Counted from the first letter of the stretch, positions 50,373 through 62,954 are shown. The stretch: DNA of 64,000 nucleotides from Nymphaea colorata (GCF_008831285.2 NC_045144.1:13319858-13383857); one strand, 5' to 3'. Made by a program: numbers and translations. The notes: generated by a model not told the origin, from the sequence alone.

Positions 50373-51301
50373 CTAGAGGGGGCATGATAATGACCTGGAT
50401 GTGATTGGTTTGAAGAAGAATAAAGATAATGAGAATATACCAGAGAAAATATCAGTCCATGCTAAATCATTTTTAGATTACAAAAGGAAATAAGGTGTTG
50501 ACAATGTTAAATGCAAGTTAGATCCACAAAACATGGACCTTATTAACTGTTTCCAGTTGAAACGATAATAAAAGTGATACTCTCCTCTCGTTATCAGTGA
50601 AAGAGGAGGGAAGCTTGCACCGTAGATGTAGGACGCACATCAGCTGAACCACGTTAAATTTGTTCCCTATGTTCTTGCGCTTCCCCTTCTTGTGTGTTTG
50701 TTTATAGAAGGCACTTGTTAGATGATGTAGCTGACCAGCTGGGAAGAGACGAAGGTAAAAAATCTCATTTTTGTATAGTCGGGACATCTTGATGCTAAGA
50801 GAGAGAGAGAGAGAGAATCTTTTCCGAACACCACATATAACGAGAATGCAGCGAAAGTCAGGGGCAGTTCGGGACCACAACACTCTTCATATTTTGGAAA
50901 AGAAAAAAAAGATACTTATATTTTTCAAATTTTTAATTTGACACATGTAAAGGTAACAAAAATATTTCGGCCCCTATAATAAAATTTAAAAGTGCTATCG
51001 GCCTCCCTTTCTCGAAAAAAGAATTTCTGACTCTAACTAGAAAAACCCATGGATGATATAAAACAAAAGTGGGAGTCAGGTCAATGGATAGAAAATGGAG
51101 ATCGACATCACAACATTAGACACATCTTTACGTACGGACACAGACATTTAACAACTGAAGCAGCATAAAAAGGAAAAACAAGAACAAAAAATGAAGCGAC
51201 GGACAAGTCTTGTCACATAAACTGCATTATTTCTTGCATATATACCATATGACCCACAAAGTCAAGAACAGCCGTACCCTCCATACCAAGGGGCATCTTT
51301 A

Positions 51302-53465
51302 GGGGGGCGTTTGATGCCCTGGAAATATACTGTTCACCTAGAAATATATTTCAAATTTTTAAAAAAAAATTCAGCATAACAAACGCGGAAACTTTTTTTC
51401 AACCGTTAAGGTCGATTCTGGAAACATATTTCCGAAAACATCTTTCCACCCAGCGGGGTGAAAAGATATTTCCTGGTTTTTTTTTCTGCCTGTTAAGGCA
51501 GCGTCGTCGTCTTCCTCGCCTCATGCCAGCACTGTCGTCGTCTTCCTGTCCTCATGCCCAGCGTCGTCTTCCTCCAGCGGCTTGATTTGGGCATCTCCAC
51601 ACCAGCAGCTTGATTGGGCATCTCCTCACCAGAGCAGCGTCTAGCAGCGGAAGGGGAAAGAGGAAGAAGGAGGAAGAACGAAGGGGAAAGAGGAAGAAGG
51701 AGGAAGAACGTAGGGGAAAGAGGAAGAACGAAGGGGAAAGAGGAAGAAAGAAGGGGAAAGAGGAAGAAGGGAACGAAGGGGAAAGAGGAAGAAGGGAAGA
51801 AAGGGGAAAGAAGATATCACCAATCTCTCTCTCGCTTACAACCGAGAGATTTGGGTATCCTCCTGCTATCCGCCATCGCCATCTTCTATGCCATCCAAGT
51901 CTATTTCCCTCTTTCTCTTCCTCCCCTCTTGTTGTTGTTCGCTGATCAATTTTTCTGTAATAGGGCTTTCTGGTTTTCCTTTCCCTTATCTTCTGGTTTT
52001 CTTTCCTTTCTTTCCCTCCTTCGTCTTGTGTGGGGTTCTCCCATTCTGTATCGAAAACAAAGATTCTCGCTTCCCCACTCGTCTGTCAGCCTTCTTAGTT
52101 GCTTGCCGTCGTCAGTGTAGTTGCTGCAAAGGGTTACAAAATGAAAATGCATACGGCAAACCATTCCGACCTCGTTGGTTCTGAGGGACTATGTTCAATT
52201 TGGCATTTATTTATCTAAGAAAACAATTTTTGGTTCCGGGTGATGTTGTTCCCTTGTTTGAGATGAGCATGAGGAAATCTGTGTGTTCCCTTGATTTTGC
52301 AAGCTTTTTTTGGATGATTTAGCATATCTCATTTCTTCCCTTGATTCTGCATATCTAACTTCTCTGTGCATGTTGCATTGCATCATTATCATTTGTCAAT
52401 GTTCCTATTTAAGTTTGCTTCATTTCTTCTATGTAATAATACCCCTTCTAGTCGTTACTCTGGAATTATTGATTTTTCTGTTCATATTCTGCACATGTAT
52501 TGTACACTGTTCTTTCTATTCATCTCTTATTCTGACGTGTTACAAGATCACACAAGCAGACATGCTTCTGCAGCTACTTCATCAACTTGGAAAGCCAATC
52601 TGTGTTATTGGTAAAGTGCAAAAAATCCTCTGACACTTGGGAGACAAAAGTGCAAGGTGTGTTTGAGGGGATTAATGACTTCTTTTGCATATGTAGAGAA
52701 GCAGCAACTATATAACATTGAGAGTCATGTTTTTTTTTTCTTATTTACATTAACAAGACAGTAACATTGTGTTCATTGTGTTACAGTTATCAATCAGTCC
52801 CTTGCCAGTTTCGTTGAGTAATTCTCTTTTGTGTAAAATAACATTATATTGCCCAATCTTTGATGTAAGTGTGTTTTCCCACATTGGAATGATGGCCAAA
52901 GAAAGGGCTGCAGACAAGTTCACTATGGCTAGTTATTTTAGCTAGCTAAATAAAGAGGATAGTGAAAAGCTTAGGCAGATTCATGTATCCATCTTGTAGA
53001 TAAACTGACTCACATGCATTCTTATTACAAAATTAGAGTGTATTTTTGGTTCTAAGTTTGCTTTCCACTTTTGCTATTGTTTCACTTGTAAAAAAAAATA
53101 GTAGCAGTCAAACAAGCAAAATAAACAATTTTATCTGCTCGTCTTGGTTAGAAGCAGTACACAAAAAATATTCCTGTCCTTTCAATTCTTTTTGCTTTGT
53201 GTCTCTTGCTGGTAAAGATGTGAACCGTGCATTTTACTTGATCAATTGCCTACTTGATCAAAAGAAATTTGGAAATATATTTCTTTATCATCAAACACAG
53301 AAATATATTTCTGGAAATATATTTCTCAGTCATCACACATACATCAAAATGGGAATCAGAAAGATTTTTCTCATTCCTTTTTACCATAAAATATATTTCC
53401 AAAAATATATTTCCAATTACAGATTTCCAGGCCATCAAAAGAAGACTAGCAAACAAATGGTCCCC
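51302..53465. mobile_element. Putative non-autonomous Harbinger-like element (copy in right contig)
   Basis: Counterpart of 44539-46672 and probably the more accurate version, lying well inside its contig. Ends are GGGGGGCGTTTGATGCCCTG and, on the opposite strand, GGGGACCATTTGTTTGC with subterminal TTTTGATGGCCTGGAAAT; TTA flanks both sides (51299-51301, 53466-53468). The purine array at 51640-51815 and the downstream pyrimidine-rich block are followed by AT-rich sequence with intron-like character. No transposase recognisable. Confidence 0.45.
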
Positions 53466-53606
53466 TTATAAGGTCCCTAAAAATTGAGGTACTTCTGATA
53501 ACTATTCCTTAGCGAATTCTATGCGGATTGGTATATTTGTTGCATGACCAATGGTTTATTCATGAACAGGCTAACAAATTGGAGATCCCACCGCTTCAAA
53601 ACATCA

Positions 53607-54214
53607 GGTGTCTGCACCTTACCATGCATCATCCCTCCAAACAATCTTTTCAAAAGCAATTCATGTACAGAGGAAGTAAAGAAATGATAGACTTTGGCAA
53701 CTGATTAGAAGGCCAAATAAACCAAGAACAGTTGTGTAGGTGTGGTTTGTTATCATGGAAGAGAGAGACAGAGAGACAGAGAGAGATAGCGCTGGAGAGA
53801 TAAAGATTTAAAGAATATACTTTTTTTCGGAATATATAAGTTGGTAATGCGACTATTACTGTGGCATAATATTTTGGAATTAATTTGACTACCGGTGGAA
53901 ATCATCTTCCTAACTTTTTCTCATTCTACGGCAAGAACCTTCTCAATAATGAAGGAGAAATACAATTATAAATAATGAAGAAATCCTTACCACCGAAAAT
54001 CATGTCCACCATTTTCCTTCTTGTTTCTTTCTTCTCTCCCTTTCATCTTAAAATAAGGGAAATATTCTAGTTATCATCATTACCGTCGTACACACGTCAT
54101 AGTCATGTACGTAAGATAGAAGTTCAGCACAGGCAAAGAGGGAACGATGATTTCCAGTTGTCATTCAGTCAATGCAAATCGTACACCAAGGGTAAAGTCA
54201 TTCCTTTAGTACAA
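53607..54214. other. No gene; GAGAGACAGAGAGA microsatellite and R1 fragment
   Basis: Unique sequence right of the duplicated block. A GAGAGAGACAGAGAGACAGA run lies at about 53760-53790. Near 54165-54195 AATGCAAATCGTACACCA matches the R1 repeat family at 710 and 20860. No credible frame. Confidence 0.5.
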
Positions 54215-54217
54215 TAA

Positions 54218-55714
54218 GGCCCCATTTGATTGCAGAATTTAATGTCGTAAATTTTCCATGGAAAAGAATTCTGGAAAAAAATACAGGATGAAATTTTACC
54301 CTCTTCCAATTTGAGGCTCTGTTTGATTGTAGGGAAGTTTTTTGCAAGGTAAAATTAACTGTGTTTGATGCATAGGGCAGTTTTTTTGCAGGGTAAAATT
54401 AATTGAAAGCTGAAGTCACATATACCTAATGTTAACAACTTCTATTCCAGCTTTCTTTTCTCGAACATGGAAACAACAAGCATAAGTAACAATCTCCAAA
54501 TTTCAACATTTCAACAATATTTCTTTGTGTAATCTCCCAATGAAGTCTACCAACCAATTTAACTAATGCGGAACACTGCAAAATATGGGCCATATGGTCC
54601 TGCAACAATACTTTCTGCAGCAGAGACTCTTTTCACTTTAAACATCTCAACCACCAAGCAAATGATTGGTGTACATTTTCAGCTTTGATTCACCAAACAA
54701 GCAGTTACAGATTATAAACACTCAAGGACTGATGGAAGCACCCAACAATCAAGAAAACTGAAGGTAATCAGATGCTTCTTGAAAACAAATTAGTCATTAT
54801 TGCAGGTTTTCATGGATTAAAAAAACTTGCACATGCTATCAGTTTGAAGACGACATTCAGGTTTGTTGTGTCTAGACCGAGATACAGGTAGTGAAAGGCA
54901 AATTGAAAGGCATGTGACTAGTCGCATGATCGTCTATCGCATAATCAGCCAGAAGAAAATGGAAAAAGAAGAACAGTAATTGATTCATGAGAAATCAACT
55001 ATGGAACAATGGATTAACAGATGAAATGACAGAGAAATGAAGAAGAAAATAAAAATGGCCAGTTGGCAAAACAATCTTGCACAACCAAAATGGTAAAATA
55101 ATCAGGATCTTTTTCCTCTTTCTTCTGACTTCCTCTATTCAAACAACCACCAACCAAATAAACAAGCCAACAGGAAAGCTACAACCATGAACACCTTTTC
55201 CTTCTATGGCCGGCAGATTGGGGAAAGAGGTAGTAATGGGGACTCACCTGGAGACATGTAGCTTCTTTCAGCCACCCCTGAATAGAGAGAGAAGAGAAAG
55301 GGATTAGGGCATCCTATAGCAGAAACAGAGGGAGAGGGGGGAGAAGCAAGGCCACCTTATCCAGATTCCACATAGTGAGGAAGAGGGCTTTGACGAAGGG
55401 CGGAAGAGGCAAATCGACAGAAGGGAAGAGGGCTTCGACAGAGAGGCAAATCGCCGGCTTCAACACAGGGAGGAAGATGGCTTCGCAGAGAGGAAGGGGC
55501 GAGAAAGAGAGCGAGAGAGCCTAACGGCTCTCAAAATAATCTGCGGTAAAAAGTTTGACCTCTTGAGGTCGGACTTTTTTCCGCGTTAAATTTACCTCAA
55601 TTGTACACTTTTATCGGATGAAAATTTCCAGCGTTTTATGCACCATGGGATTTCCGTACACAAAAGTGAAATTTCACCCGCTCAACAGTATTTTCCCTTG
55701 CAATCAAATGGGCC
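54218..55714. mobile_element. Non-autonomous PIF/Harbinger-type element, 1.5 kb
   Basis: Left end GGCCCCATTTGATTGCAG; right end on the opposite strand GGCCCATTTGATTGCAAGG; they match with one indel. The flanks are TAA at 54215-54217 and 55715-55717, the Harbinger target duplication. The inside has a second TGTTTGATTGTAGGGAAG-like motif near the left end, AT-rich non-coding sequence, and a GAAGAGGGCTTTGACGAAGG-type purine-rich repeat at 55380-55520. No transposase or Myb-like frame is present, so it would need help from elsewhere. Confidence 0.85.
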
Positions 55715-55717
55715 TAA

Positions 55718-56639
55718 GTGGCCGTGGGGAGGAAGCTGGTGACAACAAATCCACATTAAATATTATTGTTTTTCATAGCCCTTTAATTTCTTCATTTAAT
55801 TCCATCTCCATTTCATCATCATTTTCAACGACAAGTCTATCAGGTACATTTTCATTTATTCGGTGAGATCTAGCCACGGAATCGGCTGCGTAGCCCCCAA
55901 TTATCATTTGACACGGCATGGACTAGTCTTCATTATTTTCTTTTCTGCCCACCCTAATTTCTTAAGGTGCATGACTAGTGACATACTATGCTACAAAGCT
56001 GCTGCACAGTGTCTCCGCCAGATGATTCTGTTTCAATGGATTTTGCAGTCGCCATTCATAAAATGAAAGGGCGATTGCATTCTCCTGTCGCCAGAATTCC
56101 AATTTGTTGTGGTGACTACGGAAGAAACATTATCTGTCACAGTTCTTCACCAATGGGCCACAATTTTAGACGTGGCCAATCAGTGTTTGCGTTGTACTGT
56201 AGGAATGACCTTCATTTCCCGTTCTGGCAAGGGAAATATTACATGAGGTGTTAGAAATGTACATTTATATGTTTGACATCTGACTAAGGTTTGAACATTA
56301 TAAACACATTACGTGGACCATGCCCAATGAGGGACGGTAGAGGGAAATAGCAATTGTGGGTCATTCTTGAAATGGAAATTAATGTTTTTATTTACTTTTG
56401 GGAATTGTCACCCTTAGTTTAGTTATGGTTTTTAGCCATTCCTCAAAATTTTCATTCGTGTTGTGCAAATTGTGCAAAATAAGAACCTTCTTATTAGCTC
56501 CAAAATTGTTAACTTGTTTGCACTATTTTTTTTTGGGTGAAGTTGAACCATCTTAATCGAGACAGAAATTACTTCTGCCACCCTAGCATATGCAATGAGC
56601 GTACACCAGGGTGGACCTTATTGACAACATCTATATTTA
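55718..56639. other. No recognisable gene
   Basis: Anonymous sequence. The plus-strand frame 55988-56254 (88 codons, Cys/His-rich) does not match a family I know and its upstream has no supporting features. Confidence 0.4.
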
Positions 56640-57200
56640 CTTTTATGTCCAAATATTGTATATGCATGTGTGCAAGATAACAAATATGTATGAAATAACA
56701 AACAAGTATAAGATAATTTTTTATAAGATAACAAAAGATTTATGAGATAATGAACGGAAAAATGTATGAGATAACACCAAACATAAGTATGAGATAATGT
56801 TTATGAGATAACAAAAAATTTATAAGATAATGAGATTTAACATACAAATGCATGAGATAATGTTAAACATAAGATAATTTTAATAAGATAATAAAATATT
56901 TATGAGGTAATGAGATAATGGACAAACGAATATATGAGATAACGCTAAACATAAGTATGAGATAATGTTTATGAGATAACAAAAAATTTATGAGAGAATA
57001 TAGCTTACAGATGCTTGAGATACTACTAAGTATAAGTATGAGATAATGTTTATAAGATAATAAAATATTTATGATATAATTAATGGATAAGTTTATGAGA
57101 TACTAAAATATTTATGATATAATGAATTGATAAATGAGATAACATTAAATATAAGTATGAGTTAATATTTATGAGATAATGAGATAACGCTATAAGTGAG
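56640..57200. repeat. ATGAGATAA-rich degenerate repeat array
   Basis: About 20 spaced copies of ATGAGATAA(C/T), with interspersed CATAAGTATGAGATAATGTT and AAAATATTTATGA blocks, giving a composite unit of roughly 90-120 bases repeated four or five times. Extremely AT-rich and stop-rich on the plus strand, so non-coding. Confidence 0.85.
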
Positions 57201-57501
57201 ACAAAAAAACAAAAACATTTTTTTTACTTATTAAAAGGGTATATTGGCCATAACGATATGTACATATGGACTGACAAATTTTACCTTTATCAAATCTCCA
57301 ATCTTCCTTTTGTCGTTTGCGTTTTTATCCATACAAAAAGTTTTTTTTTGTATTAATGGTAGACTTTTTTTGTCATAGTTAAAATGGCACATGAAATTCG
57401 ATACACGAAGGGGGCGTATATAACCAGCTTTGATTTTAATCTGCTTGTCCTAAAAATCATTAAGAGTGACCATTCAATTTCTCTAAATATATATACTTCA
57501 A

Positions 57502-57533
<32 letters not shown>

Positions 57534-57951
57534 GGAGCTTTAATTAAGCACTTCATATATATTTGACATTATTATCTATAGATATTTGATATTATATAAA
57601 ACGCAATGAGAAAAAGTAAAGATAAAACAATAAGCTGGGAAATGATGAGAGTGACTATGAAGGCTGGATCATTTTATTCACAACTCAACTGAACGATGGA
57701 TTTTAGGGAAGCACAGTGCTGCAGTTGTCAAATCTGGCGGGTAAAACCAGCATGCAGGGGAGTAGTGAAACAGTGCAGGCATTAGCTCCAAAATAGTTAA
57801 GGTAGAACATCTTTCAACGAAGAGGCTTGAAGAATCTCAAGCATAGTATCAAATTCTCCAAACTTCAATACGTGCAACAACATTTACTGATATGTGCATC
57901 TGATTGATGCCCCTCTGCAACGCCATGCTTGTTTGTCGGCATAATTTACGA
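57201..57951. other. No gene; (AT)n microsatellite
   Basis: AT-rich 3' flank of LecRK pseudogene 2 with (AT)n at about 57507-57533. Nothing else is recognisable. Confidence 0.5.
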
Positions 57952-58693
57952 GCCTGACTTTTCTGAGGTTGATGATACCTTTCTGGAGGAAGGATACTGC
58001 AGCATTAGATGGTCCATGCATGCATCTTCTTAATTAACCTGATCCTAGTAATTGAGATCATGTAGTGTGGCATTGCCATTATAAAAATTAGTCAATCGCC
58101 GCATGTTTGGCCTTGATTCAGGTGCAGTCCGTGAACGGAGCATGCCAAGCTTCAACACAAGCTCTTCTTCCTCCACAACATAGTTATTCCTTAGCCTTTT
58201 GTTCATGGCGTACAGCATTCATCCACCCTTCCACAACGAGCAGACCAACTTCACCAGATTAACCTCCTCACAAGGCCTCTCAGGATCAATGGGCCTCCTT
58301 TCACAGGCCACCTTCAGGAGCAAGACACCATAAGAGTAGACATCGGAGCTTGTTGTTGACTTGCTGGTGCAGGCAAGCTCTGGCACCATGTACTCTAAAC
58401 TCATACGCGGGTTGTTTTGGGGTTGGTTCCATGGTTATAGAGCCTGGCAAGCCCAAAATCCCCCAACCTACCATTTAGATCACCATCCAACAACATATTA
58501 CTGGCTTTAACATCTTTGCGCACAACCACTTTCTCCCACTCTTCGTGCAGGTACAACAGGCCAGAAGCAATTCCTTTAAGAATATTGAACCTCTATCCCA
58601 ACTGAGGCTTCTTATCCATGCATCAACAAGATAACTGTCCAGGCTCCCGTTTGGCATGAACTCACAAAACAGGAGTATTAGGAGTAGGAATCA
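57952..58693 (-). pseudogene. L-type lectin receptor kinase pseudogene 2, kinase half
   Basis: On the minus strand the sequence enters the kinase at LLFCEFMPNGSLDSYLVDA, homologous to [17 protein letters not shown] of LecRK pseudogene 1. It continues through the catalytic-loop region (read as broken [20 protein letters not shown]), [36 protein letters not shown] and LVKLVCSLWKGG, and ends near 57952. The HRD arginine position reads as Cys or Arg-Lys-like in the available frames, and frameshifts interrupt at about 58415 and 58590. The N-lobe with the glycine loop and catalytic lysine is missing, because the Copia LTR abuts at 58694. The upstream lectin half is at 62955-63690. Confidence 0.9.
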
Positions 58694-58943
58694 TGTGGGA
58701 ATGAACAAGGAGCAGTACCTTGGAGAAAGGGAGGAGAAAAATAGAGTAAAGAAACATAGACCAAGAAAATAATGACAGTTATATGCTCTTGTATACCCAG
58801 TATATATATATATATATATATACTGTGTAAACAAGAGCATATATACCAGGGTTTGTTACACATACAGCTGTATGATACATGTATAGCACAACTATAAAGC
58901 ACTTACATGCTGAGAAGTGTCTACATACAACATTCCTTACACA
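58694..58943 (-). repeat. Copia 3' LTR with adjacent polypurine tract
   Basis: On the minus strand AACTTGAGGGGG (58944-58955) precedes TGTGTAAGGAATG. This is the classic plant Copia tract and LTR start; TTCCCACA closes the LTR. A palindromic pair around the (TA)n run (ATATATGCTCTTGT and its partner ACAAGAGCATATA) can form a hairpin. Confidence 0.82.
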
Positions 58944-58948
58944 CCCCC

Positions 58949-61900
58949 TCAAGTTGGATCAAGAATGCAGAGACCCAAATTGTCTATTAGATTGTTGAAC
59001 ACTTCCTTGCTCACAGTTTTTGTTAATATATCAGCAAGTTGTTGTTTAGAACTTACATGTTGAGTATGGATGATGCCTAATTGTATCTTCTTTTTTATAA
59101 AGTGATAGTCTACTTCAATGTGTTTAGTCCTCTCGTGAATCACTGAGTTGTTGCCTATATGTATAGGTGTCTTGCTGTCACAAAAGAGAGTCATGGGAAA
59201 TTGAACTTTTACCCCCATATCTGTTAGTAGGTATTTAATCCATTGTAATAACACACAGTTAATATCATTGCTCTATATTCACTTTCTGCACTTGATCTTG
59301 CTACCACAGTTTGTTTCCTACTCTTTCAAGAGACTAAGTTATCTCCCACAAAGCAATAATAACTTGTGGTGGACTTACAGTCACTTAAATTGCCAGCCCA
59401 ATCTTAATCGGCACCCCCATATACATTCAAGTTGTTATTTCTTTTGAACATAATGCCTTTACCTCGAGTTTTATTTAAGTATTTTAAAACTCTAAACACA
59501 ACTTCTAGATGAGGCTGCCTAGGACAGTGCATGAACTTGTTTAACAGATTAACTGGATGAGTGATGTCAGGTCTGGTTGCTGTCAAGTATGTAAGCTTAC
59601 CAATCACACTTTGGTAGCTTTCTTTTTCTGTAACATATTTTCCCTCATCGACACCTAGTTTCAGGTTTAATTCCATGGGAGTATCTGCCACCTTAGGATT
59701 CAACATTTTTGTTCCTTAAGTATGTCCCATATGTATTTTTGCTGACATACAAATATTCCTTCTTATAGATGTGACACTTCCAAACCAAGGAAGTAGTTTA
59801 GGATTCCCATATCCTTTATTTCAAATTGTTTGTTCAGCATCTGCTTAGTTCTATCAACAAAATCTTTATCACTCTCTATAATTACTATGTCATCCACATA
59901 AACAGCTACCACAGTTGTTCGTCTATGTGTAACAGTAGAAAACATTTGAGTTATCAGCAGTACACATTAAAACCTCCCTCAATTAGCTTTGAGCTAGTAC
60001 CAAGCCCTAGGGGACTGCTTTAATCCATAGAGTGACTTTTTCAGTTTACATACCAAGGGTTGTTTGGAACCAATTTCAATTTTGAGTCCTTGAGTTAGCT
60101 CCATGTATAACCCCATGAAGAAAGGCATTATTCACATCCATTTGCTGTAACTTCCATCTTTTCACTGCAGCCATATAAAATAACACTCTCAAAGAACTCA
60201 TTTTCTCTAAAGGGGAAAATGTCTCGTATTCCCTATACTTGTGTGAATCCTTTTGCTACAAGTCTTGCCTTGCATCACTCCACTTTTTTCCTATTATTGC
60301 ACTTTATTTTGTTTGCCCACCTGCAACCGACTGGTATTTTGTTTTCTGAAAGTTGGACCAATTCCTAGGTTCCATTCTTTTCTAGTGCTGCAAGTTGTTC
60401 AAGCATGGCTCTGTGCCATTTCTTTTCACGTTTGGCTTCATTATAGCATGGAGGTTCTACCTCTATACTTGCCCCTAGCATGTTTGTACCTGAGATTGAT
60501 TTGCCACCAGTAACACTTTCTGCATTCTTCTTTGTAGCGTATAGGTGAAAATCGTTAAATCTTGCTGGTACCAATCTTACCCTTGTAGTTCTCCTCCGTC
60601 AGTCATGTTTCATGGTTTTCAAAACTAAATATGTTTTCCTTTCTGTGTTCTGCTTCTCTCTATGCCTCATTTAGTACCAAATCTTTTATGTCCACTTCTT
60701 CATTTTCATTTATAATGGGTAGTGGAACCCTAAACTACCCCCCTTATTGAAACCATCAACTTGTGGTTCAGAGTAGTGGCACTGATCTGTTATAAATTTA
60801 ATGTCCCTTGACACATGATGCCTTTTTGTCATCGGATCAAAACATCTATAGCCCTTTTTGTTATGTGAACCTCCCAAAAATATGCATTTTATAGCACATT
60901 TTTCTAGCTTGTTTTTAGCATGCTCTTGTAAATGTGCATAACATACCCAGCCAAACACTCTTAAATGCATGAGGGAGCTTGACTTATTATGTAAACTTCC
61001 AAATGGATTTTTTTCCTTTCAAATTCTTAGTTGCAGTTATGTTTATCAAATAACAAGCACAAGCAATTGCATCAGACCAAAACATAGCAGACACATTCAT
61101 CTCTGAAACATGATTGATCTAGCTATGTTGAGTAGTTGTCTATTTTTTCTCTTGCTGACTCCATTCTATTGGGGTGTACCTCTACATGATATTTGATGTA
61201 AGATCCCCTTTTCCTTACTATCACCGTCAAATTCTAAGTTGACATACTCACCCCCATTATCATACCTTAATTTTTTTTTGTGATATTGTGTACTTAGGAA
61301 CTGATAATATTCCATAGGAAGCTATAAACACAACACTCCTCTTTTTTTCAAGAAGTAGATCCAAGTTGCTCTAGCTTATCATCAATGAATGCCACAAAGT
61401 ACTTATATTCAGCATGGCCAATTACATGGGCTGGACCCCATGCATATGAGTGTATTAAGATTGAAACATGAATCAGATACACTTTCAGAGTTTGAGAAAT
61501 GCAGCTGAGTCATTTTGACCATTATACAGACCTTACAACTCTCTACCTTAGATCCTAATTGTGGAAACATGGTCATCATCACCTTATTTGATGGGTGTCC
61601 TAATCTCTCGTGCCACAGCTTCACTTCTTTTTGTAGTATTTTCTGCAGTAAATGCTATATGTGAGGCAACTTTATGGTGTACAAGCCATATTCTTCATTT
61701 CCCTCACCAATCTTCATCTAATGTTGGCAATATAGAAGAATCACCTTCTGTTCACGAAATATCACACAACACTTTAATTCTTATGCTAACTTGCTGATAG
61801 ACAGTAAATTTTCTGAGCACTTAGTAACATAAAGAACTTGAATGAGCATGTTAGTCTTTGTAAAACAAATTGATCTATGTCCTCAAACTGAAACTGTCGA

Positions 61901-62913
61901 ACCATCAGCAATCTGAACCGGGATTATTATTATGCATAATATCGAGTAATCTATGTGTGTTATTCATCATGTGATCAGTTGCCCCACTATCTAGCACCCA
62001 TTTCTCAGGATTCGAGTGTGCAATAAAAGAATGAGACATTAGGAAGTTATTTTGTCTGATTTAGAGTCTGTATTCATAGTAAGATTGGATTTTGTCACCT
62101 ATCTAAGGAGTTTTGTCAACTCTATAATATTGTCATCATGTTGGACATGCTACTGTCGAAAAAAGTGTTGGCTTCTCTCTCTCGTTCAGGTCTACTGTGT
62201 AGGTTCCAACACCTTGCCTTGGCGTGACTTGATTTCTTGCAGTAACTGCAACTGATTTGAGGCTTACCTATATCGAATGAAGATGAAGGCTTATTTTCTG
62301 CAATGAAAATTGCTTTGTCATTTTGTCTTAGAGTCAGATTTCCAGTCTTTATGTGAAATGCGACCCTCTCTTTATTTGCTAAAGGTGTCTCTTCTTTATC
62401 ACCTGATTCATTACTCATGACTTTCCTTCTTGTTTCCTCCTGGTGGACAATCGAGCACACATTGTTAAGAGAGGGAATGGGATACATCATCGGAATCTGG
62501 CTTCTAAGATTATCGAACTCTTGTCCAAAACTGGTTAGAAGTTTAAATACCATATCTTCTTTAGCTCTTCGCTTGAGTACATCTAAATCAGGAGTCAGTG
62601 GGCCATGCTGGGCCAACTCATCCCATATAGCCTTCAGTGAACTGAAATAAGGATGAAAAGCCTTTTCTCCTTTTGTGGGTTTAACAACATCTTGTTGAAG
62701 CTGACAAACATGTTCAAGGTTTTGCTGCTTGCCGTAAATCTCTACTAAAGAGTCGCAGATCTCGTTAGCAGAGTCTAGGAACAAGAATCCTTTAGCTATG
62801 CTTGAGTCCATAAAGTTCAACAACCAGGACATTACAATCCTTTCATTAACAACCCAGTCCTCATAGCTAGGGTCTGTTTTTTGAGGCATCTGGATTTTTC
62901 CATTGATGTAGTG
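58949..62913 (-). pseudogene. Copia gag-pol pseudogene
   Basis: Minus-strand domains in order. Gag: the open 255-codon frame 62889-62122 begins PQKTDPSYEDWVVNERIVMS and contains IYGKQQNLEHVCQLQQD; its frame extends to about 62913 (INGKIQM). Zinc knuckle: CSYCKKSSHAKARC. Protease: EKWVLDSGATDHMMNN near 62000. Pre-integrase: LWHERLGHPSNKVMMTMFP and CKVCIMVKM. Integrase tail: LRVFGWVCYAHLQEHAK and KCIFLGGSHNKKGYRCFDP. RT: VVAVYVDDIVIIESDKDF and MGILNYFLGLEVSH. RT/RNase H: YQSVIGKLTYLTATRPDI, then FCDSKTPIHIGNNSVIHERT, HIEVDYHFIKKKIQ and SSKQQLADILTKTVS. The integrase catalytic core is heavily damaged at 61000-61400. Stops and shifts throughout rule out activity. Confidence 0.92.
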
Positions 62914-62954
62914 TTCGCATCCCCAAAATTACTGCTATAAAAAAGTATAGGTAC

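Larger units (their letters stand above)
46913..53606. repeat. 6.7-kb block, copy 2 (right contig start)
   Basis: Same sequence as 40126-46812, 6694 bases here. The first kilobase after the gap carries many one-base deletions relative to copy 1 (for example CTCTAATTATA against CTCTAAATTATA). The middle is almost identical, and towards the end it is copy 1 that shows deletions (GCGTTGATG against GCGTTTGATG here). Errors thus concentrate next to the gap in each contig. Confidence 0.93.
58694..62954 (-). mobile_element. 5'-truncated Ty1/Copia element inside LecRK pseudogene 2
   Basis: Minus-strand Copia with gag-to-RNase H order, a polypurine tract and one LTR. The LTR (58694-58943, about 250 bp) begins TGTGTAAGGAATG and ends TTCCCACA on the minus strand, contains a (TA)n tract at 58800-58820, and abuts the kinase sequence directly. 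The other end stops inside gag at about 62910-62954: no 5' LTR or primer site exists. The family differs from the 27-38 kb Copia cluster in LTR and protein sequence. Confidence 0.88.

Noticed and set aside
40126-53606. A genuine recent 6.7-kb tandem duplication
   Set aside because: Possible, but both copies end exactly at the gap edges and errors cluster near the gap, which fits an unmerged contig overlap much better. Kept as refutable in the findings.
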